Source of the DNA: Schoenoplectus triqueter
Taxonomy: Eukaryota > Streptophyta > Magnoliopsida > Poales > Cyperaceae
NCBI GenBank assembly: GCA_964058805.1
Contig: CAXKVV010000014.1
Span: forward strand, 1 to 43,240
Direction of reading: 5' to 3'
Length of the DNA stretch: 43,240 nt
Under the pieces are notes generated by a model. That model saw only the letters and a list, made by a program, of their open reading frames with translations. It was not told where the DNA came from and did not search any database. Positions 22,501-33,859 of the stretch are shown here, one piece after another (the stretch's first letter is position 1; each line of letters begins with the position of its first letter). Made by a program: the position numbers and the translations under genes.

Positions 22501-25330
22501 CTTCTTCTCTCTGAACATTATGTTTTATCTCTAAAGTGTTTCTCTCTCTGTCCTCCCCCATGTCTTTCATGGATTAGATGTTTATATAGGCCATTAAAGG
22601 GTGTATTAAGGGATTAAGACTATACACCAGCTATACACCACCAATTGAATTGCTCTGGTCCATGAACATGGTCTCTCATTATTGTTATCCATTATGTTAT
22701 GGCATGGGTCCCATTCAAACGAATCCAAAGTTAGTTATTTGATTGTTGACTGAGTTTGACCTTCTTCTTGCTTCTTACCCGCTGATGGAACCTTCTAGGC
22801 CTCTCTAAGTGCTATTTATACTCATGTTAATGCATTAAAACTACCCTTTTACTCTCTGCCATTGTAGTTCATCCCCAAAGTTCAAAGCTTTATCTCCCGA
22901 TTCCACCTCTTGGCTCAAGTCATATCTCCTTCACTCAATTGCTAATCTTCATCACTCTGGCAGCATCGTGTGAGTGTGTAGAGCCTACACGCATTGTCAA
23001 TTCAAGTTTGCCATCTAAGGTTTAAGCTTTTCCTCTATTGCCCGATTTCATTATTTTGATTCAATTGCTTTAATTTAGACCACAATTGTTGCGCTATTCT
23101 TTATACACAACATCGCCTAGATGAGTAGAAGATATTTACATTATTAGTTGCCCGAGTTATGCACCTCTCTCAACTGCTCTATTCACTTGCTATCTCTTAA
23201 TTTTGATCATTCACCCTTCATCTCCTATGTACAGGCTATCTTTAGCTATAAAGACTTGAAGTTTCAAGCCTCAGAGATCTCAATCGACACCAATGGCGCC
23301 ATCGGCTTCGGCAAGAAGAAGAAGAAAGAGAGGGAGAGGAGAAGGAGAAGGCTCTGGAGGGGCTGAGTTCGGCGCACAAAATCCACAACACTGTGGGGCC
23401 CACAGTCAGAGGCGCAATGCAAGTGAGCCAGGTACACATCTCCTTTTCTCTTTGGTTTAAATTTCTGTTTAAATCTGTGCATGGGCTTGGTGCATGATTG
23501 CTTGTGTGAGCTATACATTCATAAACCTGATAAGTGGGCCCCATATGTAAGTATCTGAGTCTCGGCCCATTAGTCCAACTGTGGATTGGTTAACTTTCTG
23601 CTTAGGTTTAATTGATCTGACTTGGCACAATCCGATAGGTCCATTTATTTAATTATTCCATTAATCATCTGCCATGGTATTAATCCATGCTGAGGTGGCT
23701 TCTGTTAAAAAGTGCCATGTATCACCTGTGGGGCCTATGCTGCCTAATTGGACCAATAGCATATAGCCATGTGGCAGTAGGTGTGATAGGGTCTGCTGAG
23801 GTGTGTTGTTGTTATGCTGTCATGTGGCATGTGGAGGGGTGAGGTGGACATGTCAGAGTTTGCCACGTGGCATGTTGGTGGGACCCACATGGCTGAGGTG
23901 GACCAATGAGGTGCTGACACGTGGCACTGAAGTGGCCCAATGAAATGCTGACACGTGTCATACTCTCTCTCTTCTCTGATTCTACGTATATATGTTTGGG
24001 ATCCCCAGTTTGCACCCAGATGAGTCCATGTCCCCAAGTTGCACCCAGAGTTGCCTTGATCAAATCTCAGCCCTTGATCTTTTTTTTTAATCTGTTTTAT
24101 TTTTCCTGAATTTATTTTGATAGCTCCACTTATCCAAAAATTATGAAATTTTCACCAAAAATCTCTAAATTCATGATGATCATCCCTGTAATTTTTAATT
24201 CCACTTTTACCCCTGTCTCTTTGAATTAAAAATTCTTTTGTCAAGAAAACTCTGTTCTTTCCTCTGAATTAATCCCATATTTCAATTGTAGCTCAGTGTC
24301 TCTGTCAAATATCTCTCTCTTGCAGAAACCACCCTAACTAAATACCAATTAGACTTGTATTGATATTCATTAGGGTTTGATCTAATCAACAGTTGATTAC
24401 TTGTCAACAATTAATATAAATCTAGACTTGATCAGATGGTTGCTCCCAGCTTTGGCACCTGATCAGTCTTGTGAAATTGACTTTCAATCCCTTAACATGA
24501 GGGTGATTTGGTCAAAGAGCTAACTACTTATCAGTAATTGACATAAATCAAAGCATGGTTAGGTGGTTGCTCACAGTTTTGGCACCAGGTCAGCCTTGAA
24601 AGCAAAATCACATTTGAAATTTCCCATGATTAGTTGTATCAGAATACTAGCTTGGCATTGACACAATTCTAGTTGTATAGAGATTATACTGCTTCAGTCC
24701 TTAGGGTTTACTCTGAGGGTAAATCCTTAGAGTTTAATCTTGGCTCCTTTGATGCCTGTCACTGAGGTGTGGGGCCCACCTGTCAGTGAAAAATGATTAC
24801 ATGGATGACCCATCAGGAGATCTCTTCCTCTCTCCTGAATCTCCTGAGCGTCATCCACATCAAATGAATAGGAGATGACAGGGTATTTATATCCTTACTC
24901 TGCACTTAGGATTTCCTTGTGCGATTAATGTTTAACCCTTGTTCCGGATTGATTAGACTCATTAGATAAGCTAGGTTCATGCTGTTGAAGCTGCTTATAA
25001 GGGGCTGCCAGGTGGGTCCCACTTGTCAGAAAAGATATAATCACATGGTGATACCCGAGAGATCTCTCTTCTCTCTCGATCCTCTCGGCTGTCACTCATG
25101 CCGAGTGGATAAAGGATAGTGGGGTATTTATACTCTTCATTTTGTGTCCAGAATTTCCTTGTGGGACAAATAAAGTTGCTCCGGAGTCCGTTAGCGACCC
25201 CTTCTGATCAGTGGCCCCTTTTTCTTCCCCTTTCTCTTTCCCCTTTCTTATGTTTTACTATCAGCAATTGATATTCATTTTTATTTATTCAGCTGTTTAT
25301 CTTTGAGATTTTCCAAGGGTAAACAATCTT
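22500..25330 (+). mobile_element. Dispersed non-coding repeat, copy R2
   Basis: Co-linear with R1 from about 22,960. A TATA-like TTTATATAGG lies at about 22,570-22,580 ahead of the similarity. The conserved ATG at 23293 opens 55 codons starting MAPSASARRRRKRGRGEG, followed by a CAG-GTACAC splice-donor-like site at 23,431. R1 opens only 16 codons and its donor is mutated. The G-box array is at 23,640-23,970. The end is doubled: the GTGGGNCCCAC module occurs twice. Reading frames of 80-100 codons on either strand across the arrays lack domains. Confidence 0.65.
24767..25175 (+). repeat. GTGGGNCCCAC-TGTCAG module, copies 2 and 3 in tandem
   Basis: Copies at 24,767-24,930 and 25,012-25,175 repeat the R1 module at 3,434. 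Each has a stem at the same place with different bases: GTCATC/GATGAC (24850-24855 with 24874-24879), and CTCGGC/GCCGAG (25084-25089 with 25100-25105) plus CACT/AGTG. Confidence 0.7.
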
Positions 25331-25419
25331 CTCTGTCCTTTCTCACAACGACCATTTAAAATTACTTAACTATTCTGTTTATTTTTCCTTTCTTAATCAG
25401 AGATTCCTCGGGTTCAAAG

Positions 25420-25611
25420 AACAGGGTAATTAACAATGGGGGCTTGCGCCCATTAGAATCTTAAAGACCTCACAATCTCTAAAAAAACCTTTAAATGTGT
25501 ATTTTAAATTCATATAAATATACTCAATGCACACTTAGAGGGATCTCCGTGTCGTTCTTCCGTAATTTATCGCCCAGTTCCTTTTTAGGGCAGTGAGAGG
25601 CGCGAAAAAGG
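25420..25611 (-). mobile_element. Inverted copy of the A/B leader
   Basis: Reverse complement of the block A/B leader: GGGTAATTAAC, GGGGGCTTGCGCCC, GATCTCCGTGTC, TTATCGCCCAG and GCGCGAAAAAGGGTTGCACA appear in reversed order. It abuts a plus-oriented TTACAAACAGATCAG unit at 25,620, so the leader has been flipped relative to the rest of block C. The dinucleotide ends (TG in A/B, CA here) would suit an LTR boundary. Confidence 0.75.
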
Positions 25612-25612
25612 G

Positions 25613-26900
25613 TTGCACACTTACAAACAGATCAGTTTAGTCTTACTAGCGTGTCAAGTCATGAACAATAGTTCAAGACATAGAATCAATAGGAAGTGGA
25701 CAGAGTCCCTACAATTATCTTACTTGATCTCCCAAATCATGAATTCTAGACACTTGGCAGATTTATGGATTCAAGATTATCTTGTACACAAAATTAGATT
25801 CGGATCATTATCTAGTCTCATATTGAGACATATCTCATTAGAGAGTGAGTTTCTAAACAGTTCAGCTCAACTCTTCTAATTTGGTCAGATTATGGTCTTA
25901 TAGACAGTTCAGTCCCAAATCTGTACACCACCAACCTTGGGAGGCAGCTAGTGTATTGATGATCAATGAATCATCAATCAACATCATCATGATGTCACTT
26001 CCTCAGACATCATAATATTCTTCTCTGAAGAAAGCACACTCACAGTACTAATGTTGTAGTCTCAGTTGTTCTCTTGGTGAGTGCTAGGATATTCTTGTCC
26101 TAACTGTTGTTGACTGATTGTTCTAAGTGCTACATTACTTATGCAAAAAATATCTTGCTGCTCTACACCTCTTGTGTGAGCTTATTTAATCATCTTAAAT
26201 GCAAAAGAATTATTACATTATTATTGACTCTTATTAATAAGAATACCCTTTATTATTATTCCAGTTACAAAGGTGATTTTATTTTTACTTTTAACTCTCT
26301 TTATTTTTATAGAAAATTACTTACAAAAATAATAATAAATAGATTGGCTATTATTTAGAAATTTATTTAGATTTTTAGGGTTTTTATAATAGTCAAAACT
26401 TGGTCAAACAGAAAAAACAAATAAAATTCTTTTACTTTTAAATTATTTCAGTTCAGTAATATTCTTAAAACATAAATACTTTTATATAAAAAAAATACTA
26501 TGAAAAACAACAAAAATTTAAAAATAAATTTAAGTCAATTTGGAGTTTAAGAAGACCTTCAAATGATTTATCTACTATTTATTTTTAATTTTCTGTTATT
26601 AATTGACAGTTGGACCTAATTGATTGGGGTAAGATTTAATTTCTTTTATTTTCTACAGATTGGGCACATTTCATTTTTTTTTATTTATTTTCGCTGATGG
26701 GCCAGCCCTTAGCTTCTTTTATTAAATTGATTAGGCTATTCATTATTCCTTTCTTGACTGTTAGTCGTTAGATTTCCTCAAGATTAGCGCTGAGAGAAGG
26801 AAAGGTCCATATGCGTTTTATAATCTCCCCTTTTAACTTGATTTCCATATACCGTTGGATTGCTTTAGGATTAGTGTGTCTGCTATAAATTCTGTTTTGC
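25613..26900 (+). mobile_element. Block C body: homologue of block B downstream of the leader
   Basis: Shares with B, in order, a core hairpin unit, TCAGACATCRTAATRTTCTTC, CTCTACACCTCTTGTGTGAG, TTACAAAGGTGA, one T-rich array unit, CTATGAAA and AATTTGGAGTTT. Two more hairpins with a related loop occur: 25842-25874 (AGAG-T-GAG/CTC-AA-CTCT) and 25886-25923 (CAGATT/AATCTG, loop CTTATAGACAGTTCAG). No gene is seen; the 88-codon frame at 25,613 runs across the junction and the hairpins. Confidence 0.6.
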
Positions 26901-27271
26901 AAGGCAAAAAATTCATATTATTTTGGGATGAGATTTTAAATCTCAAGATCTCAAATGATCAATTTAAGTTGTTTAATATTTTTTTCATATCAAAATATTA
27001 TGGGATGTTAAATTTTATGATTTTTTAAGCTTACTAGTTAATTTTAAAATTATTTTAAAATCGGTCTTATTTAACATAAAAAATAGTCTAATTCAGGGTT
27101 ATATTTGAAAATAATTTAAAAATAGCCAGAAAGCTCAAAAAATTATGAAATTTAATATCTCATAAGATTTTGACATGAAGTAATTATTGAACAATTTAGA
27201 TTGACCATTTGAGATCTCAGAATATAAAATCTTACCACAAAGTAATATAGATTTTTATACTTTGTAAAGCA
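26894..27271. mobile_element. Foldback MITE
   Basis: TTTTGCAAGGCAAAAAATTC at the left and its diverged complement GTATACTTTGTAAAGC-type sequence at the right enclose arms of more than 100 bp sharing GATCTCAAATGATCAATTTA and TTCATATCAAAATATTATGG. AT-rich and non-coding. Its ends resemble those of the 28,192 element. Confidence 0.7.
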
Positions 27272-27306
27272 CCATAACACAGACACACACACACACATAT
27301 ATATAT

Positions 27307-27545
27307 GAGAAGGGATCAGTTGAAAATGCGTTATTTTGACAACTCTGACAATGGATCTTTAAATAAATACAAAAAAAATCTTAAAAATGAAAAAAAAGTT
27401 ATAGTTGTGTTCTTCTACCTTTAGATTGATGATCATTCAAATTTCATGAAATTATATTATCATTTAGTAGTCCATTGTTATGATTTTTAAGATTTATTTA
27501 GTGGTCCATTGTCAAAGTTGATAAATAATCCATTGTCAAAGGATC

Positions 27546-27552
<7 letters not shown>
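27307..27552. mobile_element. Mutator-type MITE, internally deleted copy
   Basis: The left arm GAGAAGGGATCAGTTGA...CTTCTACCTTTAGATTGATG matches the left arm of the 7433 element over about 150 bp. The right arm is shortened and diverged, giving 246 bp. The right end runs into a (TC)n tract, so a TSD cannot be read. Confidence 0.75.

Positions 27553-27600
<48 letters not shown>
27550..27600. repeat. (TC)n then (TA)n compound microsatellite
   Basis: About 13 TC units followed by about 11 TA units between two MITEs. A short (AC)n tract lies at 27,282-27,297. Confidence 0.9.
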
Positions 27601-27603
27601 AGT

Positions 27604-28005
27604 AAATCTACCGTGTGCTTAAGATTATGGAAGACCTTCATGAACTTAACTCAAAAAGTACATCAAATCATCTTTAAATTTTAATTTATCATGTTCATTA
27701 AATTCATCATATGAAAACTTTATGGGATGTAAAAGTTTAGAGTGTTTCAAATTTTCTAAGTCATCGCTTTTAATTTTTGAAAATTAGCTCTAAAAATAAT
27801 AGTAAAATATTCAATGTTTGTATATTATTTTCAAAAATTAAACGATAACTTAGAAAACTCAAAACACCTCATATTTTTTCATCCAATAAGATTTTCATAT
27901 GAGGAATTTAATGAGTATGATAAATCAAAATTTAGAGATGATTTGTTATATTTTTTTAGTTGAGATTATGGGAGCTTTTCGTGAGCTTAAGTACATGATA
28001 AATTT
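27604..28005. mobile_element. Foldback MITE
   Basis: The left arm (AAATCTACCGTGTGCTTAAG, AAATCATCTTTAAATTTTAA, TTTATCATGTTCATTAAATT) is mirrored by the right arm to 28,005, and pairing extends through TTTTCTAAGT and AATTTTTGAAAAT near the centre. About 400 bp, non-coding. Confidence 0.75.
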
Positions 28006-28191
28006 GATGATATATTATATCTACTACACATTCATATGAATAAAGTGCCGGCTTTGAATAATATAAAACTTCTATAAGTTGTATCCATTTATATTTATGA
28101 ATATATATAGCATTTCCCTTAGCCTGCATTCCTTCCTACAAGTATTTATATAGGTCAATTTTATATTAGAATATATATAGAGAGAGAGAGA

Positions 28192-28580
28192 GTCCGACTA
28201 TGATACTTTGCAAAACACAGAGGCGTTGTATGTTTTACGCTCTATTTTTAATTTCAAGTAAAAAATAATCGATCTTAATCATTCAATCTAATTTTCATAT
28301 CAAAATTTATTAGTAAATAAAATTTTATATTTTTTTACTATTTTTTCTGATAAGGAGAAAATGACTTGATCTGAGAATTCTGGTTCATCCAAAAATGACT
28401 GTTTTTTCCCTATCCAAAAAAATAGCAAATGAATTCTAAAAAATATAAAATTTGGTTTACTAATAGATTTTGATATGAAAATTAAATTGAGCGGTTTAGA
28501 TCGATCATTTATGATTTAAAATTAATAATAGAGCGCAAAACATATAACGTTCTTGTGCTTTGTAAAGCATAACCTAATTC
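28192..28580. mobile_element. Foldback MITE
   Basis: The left arm GACTATGATACTTTGC...TATGTTTTACGCTCTA pairs with the right arm TAGAGCGCAAAACATA...CTTTGTAAAGCATAACC. Arms of more than 130 bp share ATTTTCATATCAAAAT and AAATTTTATATTTTTT. An (AG)n tract lies just left and (TA)n just right. Non-coding. Confidence 0.75.
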
Positions 28581-28589
28581 TATATATAT

Positions 28590-29082
28590 ATATATAAATA
28601 ATTTCACTAATGTTATCAGCTAATAATAAAGTTTGTCCTTTATTTGAATACTTTCTGACTCCTTCATTGTAATACATTTATTCTCTTTCCACCACGCAAC
28701 GCAGAATATAGATTTACGTTCCTTTTCGATCATGAAACATGTATCCATAATTGGTGGTCCAAAAGTGGAATAAGATATTGCAAAAGGATGTGCCAAACCA
28801 ATGTGCATCAATGTCTTTGTCGAAAGAATCTCATATATATAACATTTTATCTCATATATTATATATATTGTGGGTATATATATATATATCATAATTATTT
28901 ATATTTAACTATTTTAATTAATTTGACAGTATTTTCGTTCTTCTAAATAGTAAAATATATTACCCTTCTACCACTCTTTCAAAATGATACTACTCTATCA
29001 CTCTTCCAAAATTATTTCTTAATTTATCAAATGAACCCTATATGTATATGACTGATTGTTAAGTTTAATTTCTACTTGATCG
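28590..29082. other. AT-rich spacer, no feature recognised
   Basis: Contains short TA tracts. A 90-codon minus-strand frame at 28,620-28,892 shows no domain and is rich in I/Y/K, as expected of chance translation of AT-rich DNA. Confidence 0.4.
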
Positions 29083-29093
29083 TTAGGGATAAA

Positions 29094-29379
29094 GGTGGCA
29101 ATCAGACGGGTTGGGTCGAGCTCGAGTGAGATCGTGTTAGGTCATATCAGTTTGACTTTTTAGAAAAAAAATAGTTTGAGTCGGATTGAATCGGGTCAAG
29201 TCAAATCGGGACAATTTGGATGTTGGTTTTATTTGGATGTTGGTTTTATTTGAATTTTATTTGAATTTTAAGTTGATCTTGGTCGAGTCATATTGAGTCG
29301 GTTAGATCAGATCAAATTAATTTAACTTTCTAAAAAAAATCAAATTGGGTCTGTATGAGGACGATTTTGCCACCGCTAA
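29094..29379. mobile_element. hAT-like MITE
   Basis: GGTGGCAATC at the left and GATTTTGCCACC near the right form short TIRs. The flanks TTAGGGATAAA (29083-29093) and TTAGGAATAAA (29380-29390) differ at one base and look like a slightly decayed target duplication. The interior repeats GGGTCGAG, GGATTGAATCGGGTC and a doubled GGATGTTGGTTTTATTT. Similar GGGTCGG-rich DNA lies at 41,180-41,420 and 42,470-42,800. Confidence 0.5.
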
Positions 29380-29481
29380 TTAGGAATAAATGAGTATTCA
29401 AAGATTCATCACGTAGAAAAGGGAGTTAAATAGTCTTTATCTCCTTAGTCAAGATCAGTCAAATATCTTTACAAAAATACG

Positions 29482-29573
29482 CCATGAAAATTTTTTGGTC
29501 TTATATATCTGAAACTAACTGTAGTCACCATGAAAATTTTTTGGTCTTATATATCTGAAACTAACTGTAGTCA
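29482..29573. repeat. Perfect 46-bp tandem duplication
   Basis: 29482-29527 is repeated at 29528-29573 without a mismatch (each begins CCATGAAAATTTTTTGG). Likely recent replication slippage. Confidence 0.9.
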
Positions 29574-29631
29574 CTGTTGATTCAAAAAAGGAAAAAAAAA
29601 AAAGATAAACGGAGCAAGCTCATCACTATCC

Positions 29632-30440
29632 GCTAGGGCCACAAACGAATCGAATTCGAATGAACTAACTTATGTTCAAGTTTGATTTGGATTTTATTTC
29701 GAACTAGTTTGATTTGAAATAGATAGATAGTTTCAAACTTAAATCATAGTTTGAAATTCGATTTATTAAAAATTCAAATTGTTCGGTTCGATTCGTAGAT
29801 AATTCGAAATTCAATTATAATATGATTAGATTTCATACGAGAATCAGATATAAATTATCATGCATTTCATACTTCATACCAATACAAACAAACTTATCGT
29901 AGTTCATATTAAAAAAAATTAATAAATTTCAAACAAATTTATACCTCTCAAATAACCAACATAATTAATAGTTTAATACTATAACAGATAACATAATAAA
30001 ACAACCAACATAAGTAATACAAGTTCATACCACCAAAAATGTCATTCAAATAATTTAATACAAGTTAATACTAACAGCCAACATCATAAAAAAATCATAC
30101 AATAATAAATAAGTAATATAATTAATAGTTTAATACAAGTTTAAGTGTTCAACTAGAACAACCAAATTAAGAATTAAACAGACATAATTAGCAAGTAGCA
30201 TCCACTCAACCAGCTTGGAAATCCTAAAATAGTTCGCGAACAATCAAACAGATAATCGGACGGTTCACAAATACTCAAGATTCGAACTAAAAGAGTTCGC
30301 GAACACAATTGAACAAACTTGGCATAGTTTGAGTATGATTCGAATGAATTTTGAATCGAATCAGTTTGATTCAAAATTAATTTTAAACTAAAATCAAACA
30401 AACTTTTATCGAATCGAACACGAACTGACTATCAACTTGA
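29632..30440. repeat. AT-rich CGAATCGAATTCG-type dispersed repeat
   Basis: Begins TAGGGCCACAAACGAATCG and is full of CGAAT, GTTCGAA and CAAACAAA words; it ends around TTATCGAATCGAACACGAAC. The start is typical of non-autonomous hAT elements in plants, but no matching right terminus is visible. The 75-codon minus-strand frame at 30,174 is not gene-like. 30,450-30,950 shows nothing. Confidence 0.4.
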
Positions 30441-30959
30441 AATATTTCTTGAAGCCTTACTACCCGCTGGCCATTTCACCTTATTTTATTGAGCCGAAAT
30501 AATTGTAATTAATTAACTAGACAATAAAAATTTGACGCATAGCAGAGCTGCTCATTTTTATGTTTATTTGAACGTATATATTATAGACCGACCTTGACCA
30601 AAAATGCAATAAATGAAGTTAATCTCAATTACTTGATCAAAATTTGAGACAATATGTACAAAAAAATATTTTTAATTCTCTGTGATTTTGGGTGAAGTTC
30701 CGCTACTAACTTTGACATAGAGTTGTGCAAAAATATTGATAGATGAAAATAAATCGTTAGTGAAAGAGATTTTATTAGAGTACAAATTCTAGTTCGTAAA
30801 TTAAAATAGTTTCTAATTAAAAGTTTTTTCTCTATTTTGTTTTATTCTTTTTGGAAAAATCTGTAATACAAAATCACGCACATGAAATCAATGTAAACTT
30901 TACAGCTTAATAAAATTTGAGAGCCTCCATTCATCTTTTTGATAAAAAAAAAGAGAGAA

Positions 30960-32052
30960 AATTAGTTTTGTGCCACTCTAAAACTTCAAAATTAACAAAA
31001 TACCACTCTAAATTTTTATCTTAGTCTAATGTCACTCTAAAATCAATTTATTTAACTTTTTATCATAAATATATCATTGTTATAATATTTTAATTTAAAA
31101 GAATATGTATTTATATATATATTATTATTATTTCCATTTTTGCCCTTATCCCTTCTCCGATATCCAAATCCTCCAATGTCGAGAAATGAGAGCTTCATTG
31201 AAGGAAGCGAAGCTCACTAAACACATAAATCCAAAAGGAAAACAAAAACAATATATTTAAAAATTCTAACACAGAGGCATTAATTAATGAGAACTATCTA
31301 ATGATTGATCAGGCTTTCCCCAATCCAATTCTAAAATGTGAAGGGCTCGTGCTTGGGGAGGGGGGTTACTGAACTTGCACTGTAGGTCATCCAACTATGT
31401 GCTGGCGCCAAACTGTGTATCAAACTATGGACTCGGATTTGAGAGAGAGATTACTACATCCTTGTAAGTGAAGTGGTAACCGACCATTTATTTGATTGAA
31501 TTTGATCAGATGATAGATGGATCTCGAGAGGAGTCGGAGTTTGAAATGAGGAAAATAAAACATACAATTGAAACCTGCTTTATGTCTGGAAATAAAGTCA
31601 TCTGAACGAATTAGCATTTTTTTGAATAATATATCATAAAGATATCAAGTTAATTTAAGAAATAAGAATATAAAAAAAATGAAAAGGAAGGTATAAACTA
31701 CGGGAGAAAAGTGGTCGAGATTTTGATTGAACAAATGCTCATCTTTAGTCAAATTGTGTATCAGACTGTGTACCAGAATCGGTACTGATATTAGGTTTGT
31801 ATCAGAAAACAGTACTGATAGTGTGATCTGATTTGTATATCTTCAACTGCGTACCAGCTATCTATTTGATCTGATGAGGGTATTTCCGTCAACATAGATA
31901 ATTGATGTATTTTTATTTAATAATTACACTTGTATGTAATATTTGTGGTAAAAAACTAAATAAATCGAGTTTAGAGTGGCATTAAACTAAAGTAAAAAAA
32001 TTTAGATGGTATTCTACTAATTTTAAAGTTTTAGAGTGGCACAAAACTAATT
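30960..32052. mobile_element. 1.1-kb element with ~100-bp terminal inverted repeats
   Basis: AATTAGTTTTGTGCCACTCT at the left is exactly mirrored at 32,033-32,052, and pairing continues through AAATACCACTCTAAATTTTT, TTTAATGCCACTC and TTTATTTA-rich DNA for about 100 bp. The interior (31,140-31,870) is less AT-rich and non-repetitive and could be captured host sequence, as in Pack-MULEs. A 65-codon minus-strand frame lies at 31,420-31,617. No clear TSD, so the superfamily is open. Confidence 0.65.
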
Positions 32053-32268
32053 CCGTCAAAAAAAAAAGAATCAGACAAACTGGACTGAACATTTGAGATG
32101 AGAAAACCGGATTGAAGACTTGAAATGAAATCGGATCCTTTCCGATTCTAGCCCAATTTTATCCTATAATGCAAAAGTAACAATAGTTTTTACCAACAAT
32201 TGACCATATACCTCCCATTTGACCTCTCTCTCATTGTTTCCTTTTCTCAAATTCAAACTAATCCTCTG

Positions 32269-32289
32269 CGTATGCGTATGCGTATGCGT
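32269..32289. repeat. (GCGTAT)n hexanucleotide repeat
   Basis: Three to four GCGTAT units, then GCGTCAGCGTCAGCC and a CACGTG core (about 32,302). Isolated GC-richer spot with no gene. Confidence 0.75.
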
Positions 32290-32389
32290 CAGCGTCAGCC
32301 GTCACGTGATATGTAGATTCTTAATTTGAAAAGTTGTGGAAGTCTCGTTGCCTCGTCATCACCTATCACAACTTTTGAGTATGTTTCTG

Positions 32390-32860
32390 TCAAAAGTAGG
32401 TCACAAAATAATCGAATTTAATAAAACTCAATAGTATTTGAGTTTAATTTACTAAATCGAATTCAATCAAATTTGAATTGAAATTGAACTCAAAACGAAC
32501 TCAATTATTCTAATTTTTATATTATCATAAATAACTAGTGCTAAAATCATTAATATTTTATTAATTTTATATTAAAATAAAAAATTAACTAATATTTATT
32601 AATCTTATAATAATTTTATAATAAAATAATTATGTTATTGTATATATTATTGACATAATAGTTAAAAATATATGCAAATAATTATACATTGAACTATTAC
32701 AAATCGAACTAAAACTAGTTCATTAAAAAAAATTATCGAACCGAACTCGAACCGAACTACCAAAATAATCTAATCGAACGAACCAAACTCAAACTAAAAT
32801 CGAATCAAACACCGAACGAATTACGAACTTTTCTTACATCCCTATATCAAAGTTATAAAT
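32390..32860. repeat. AT-rich CGAACCGAAC-type dispersed repeat
   Basis: Contains AATCGAATTTAATAAAACTC, TCGAACCGAACTCGAACCG and CGAACGAATTACGAAC, the vocabulary of non-autonomous hAT repeats; it ends near TTCTTACATCCCTATA. Ends not defined. 32,870-33,855 is AT-rich with nothing recognised. Confidence 0.4.
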
Positions 32861-33859
32861 AGAACATACTAGAGGAAACAAAAGCCATACATAATGTTGA
32901 TCTTTCCCTTTCAGTAAAGAACGGCTCAAGCTGGGGCCCATAGAAAAAATCACATACATGTTTTTACAACAACTTAAAAATGGCAATGCATAAATGTAGT
33001 TTGTATATGATTATATGTGAACTTTTAATTCATCCATTTTAGGTAAGTAACTAATTGATGACGACAAAGTTATATGTAAATTATCTTTAACAACTTTATT
33101 AATTTGAAGTGTATTTAATTATTTTCTAGCGTCAATCTGGAATTAAAGAGGATTCCGATGCAGTACATTTGTGGTATCATAAATCACCACAATCGCAAAT
33201 TTTCCAATATTTAAATTTTAAAATACAAATATGAAATCTAAAGCATTAATGTCACAATATCAATTATTCTTTTTTTTCACAAGAAATGCATCTATTTAAA
33301 TTTTAAAACTTTAACACATAAATAAAAAATGAACTGCCGACAATTTTTCAGACAACTTGTGTTATTAAAACCATCCTATTAAATTAGTCTATCAACAATT
33401 AGCTTGCTTTTTCCTTTGGCTGATATATTGATCGGAAATAGCATCTTCACCAATCTACTTCATTATGTTTTAAATATTGTTAGATCTAGTTTGTATTTAA
33501 GAATAGATATTATTAGACCAGCAGAATCTTCACCAATTTGTATCATTGGTCTTTCAAAATTTTCTATGGTAACAAACTAGTTATATCATTATCGATGCAA
33601 AAAAAATTAATACTCATATTTGTATTCTGGTCATATAACATATCTTCTAATGATTATGAAATAGTATTTATAAATATTATAAATAGCATGAACATTAATA
33701 TAATATTTTATCGCTACACTCATATTGGTTAGTGCTGAAAATAATGCTATGATAAATGAAAATATTATTTTTGGATAAATTTAAAATCTAGGGCTAATTT
33801 TATATAAATTAAGTTTTTGAGGATTAAAATGATTTCTTGAAACTTTAAGGATCAAAGTA

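Noticed and set aside
23242..24063. Open frames of 80-100 codons on the minus strand in R2
   Set aside because: They cross the G-box array and purine/pyrimidine tracts, show no domain, and are not conserved in R1.
1660..25330. R1 and R2 as LTRs of one 21-kb element
   Set aside because: Divergence is high, the intervening DNA includes many unrelated elements, and R2 ends in a duplicated module that R1 lacks.
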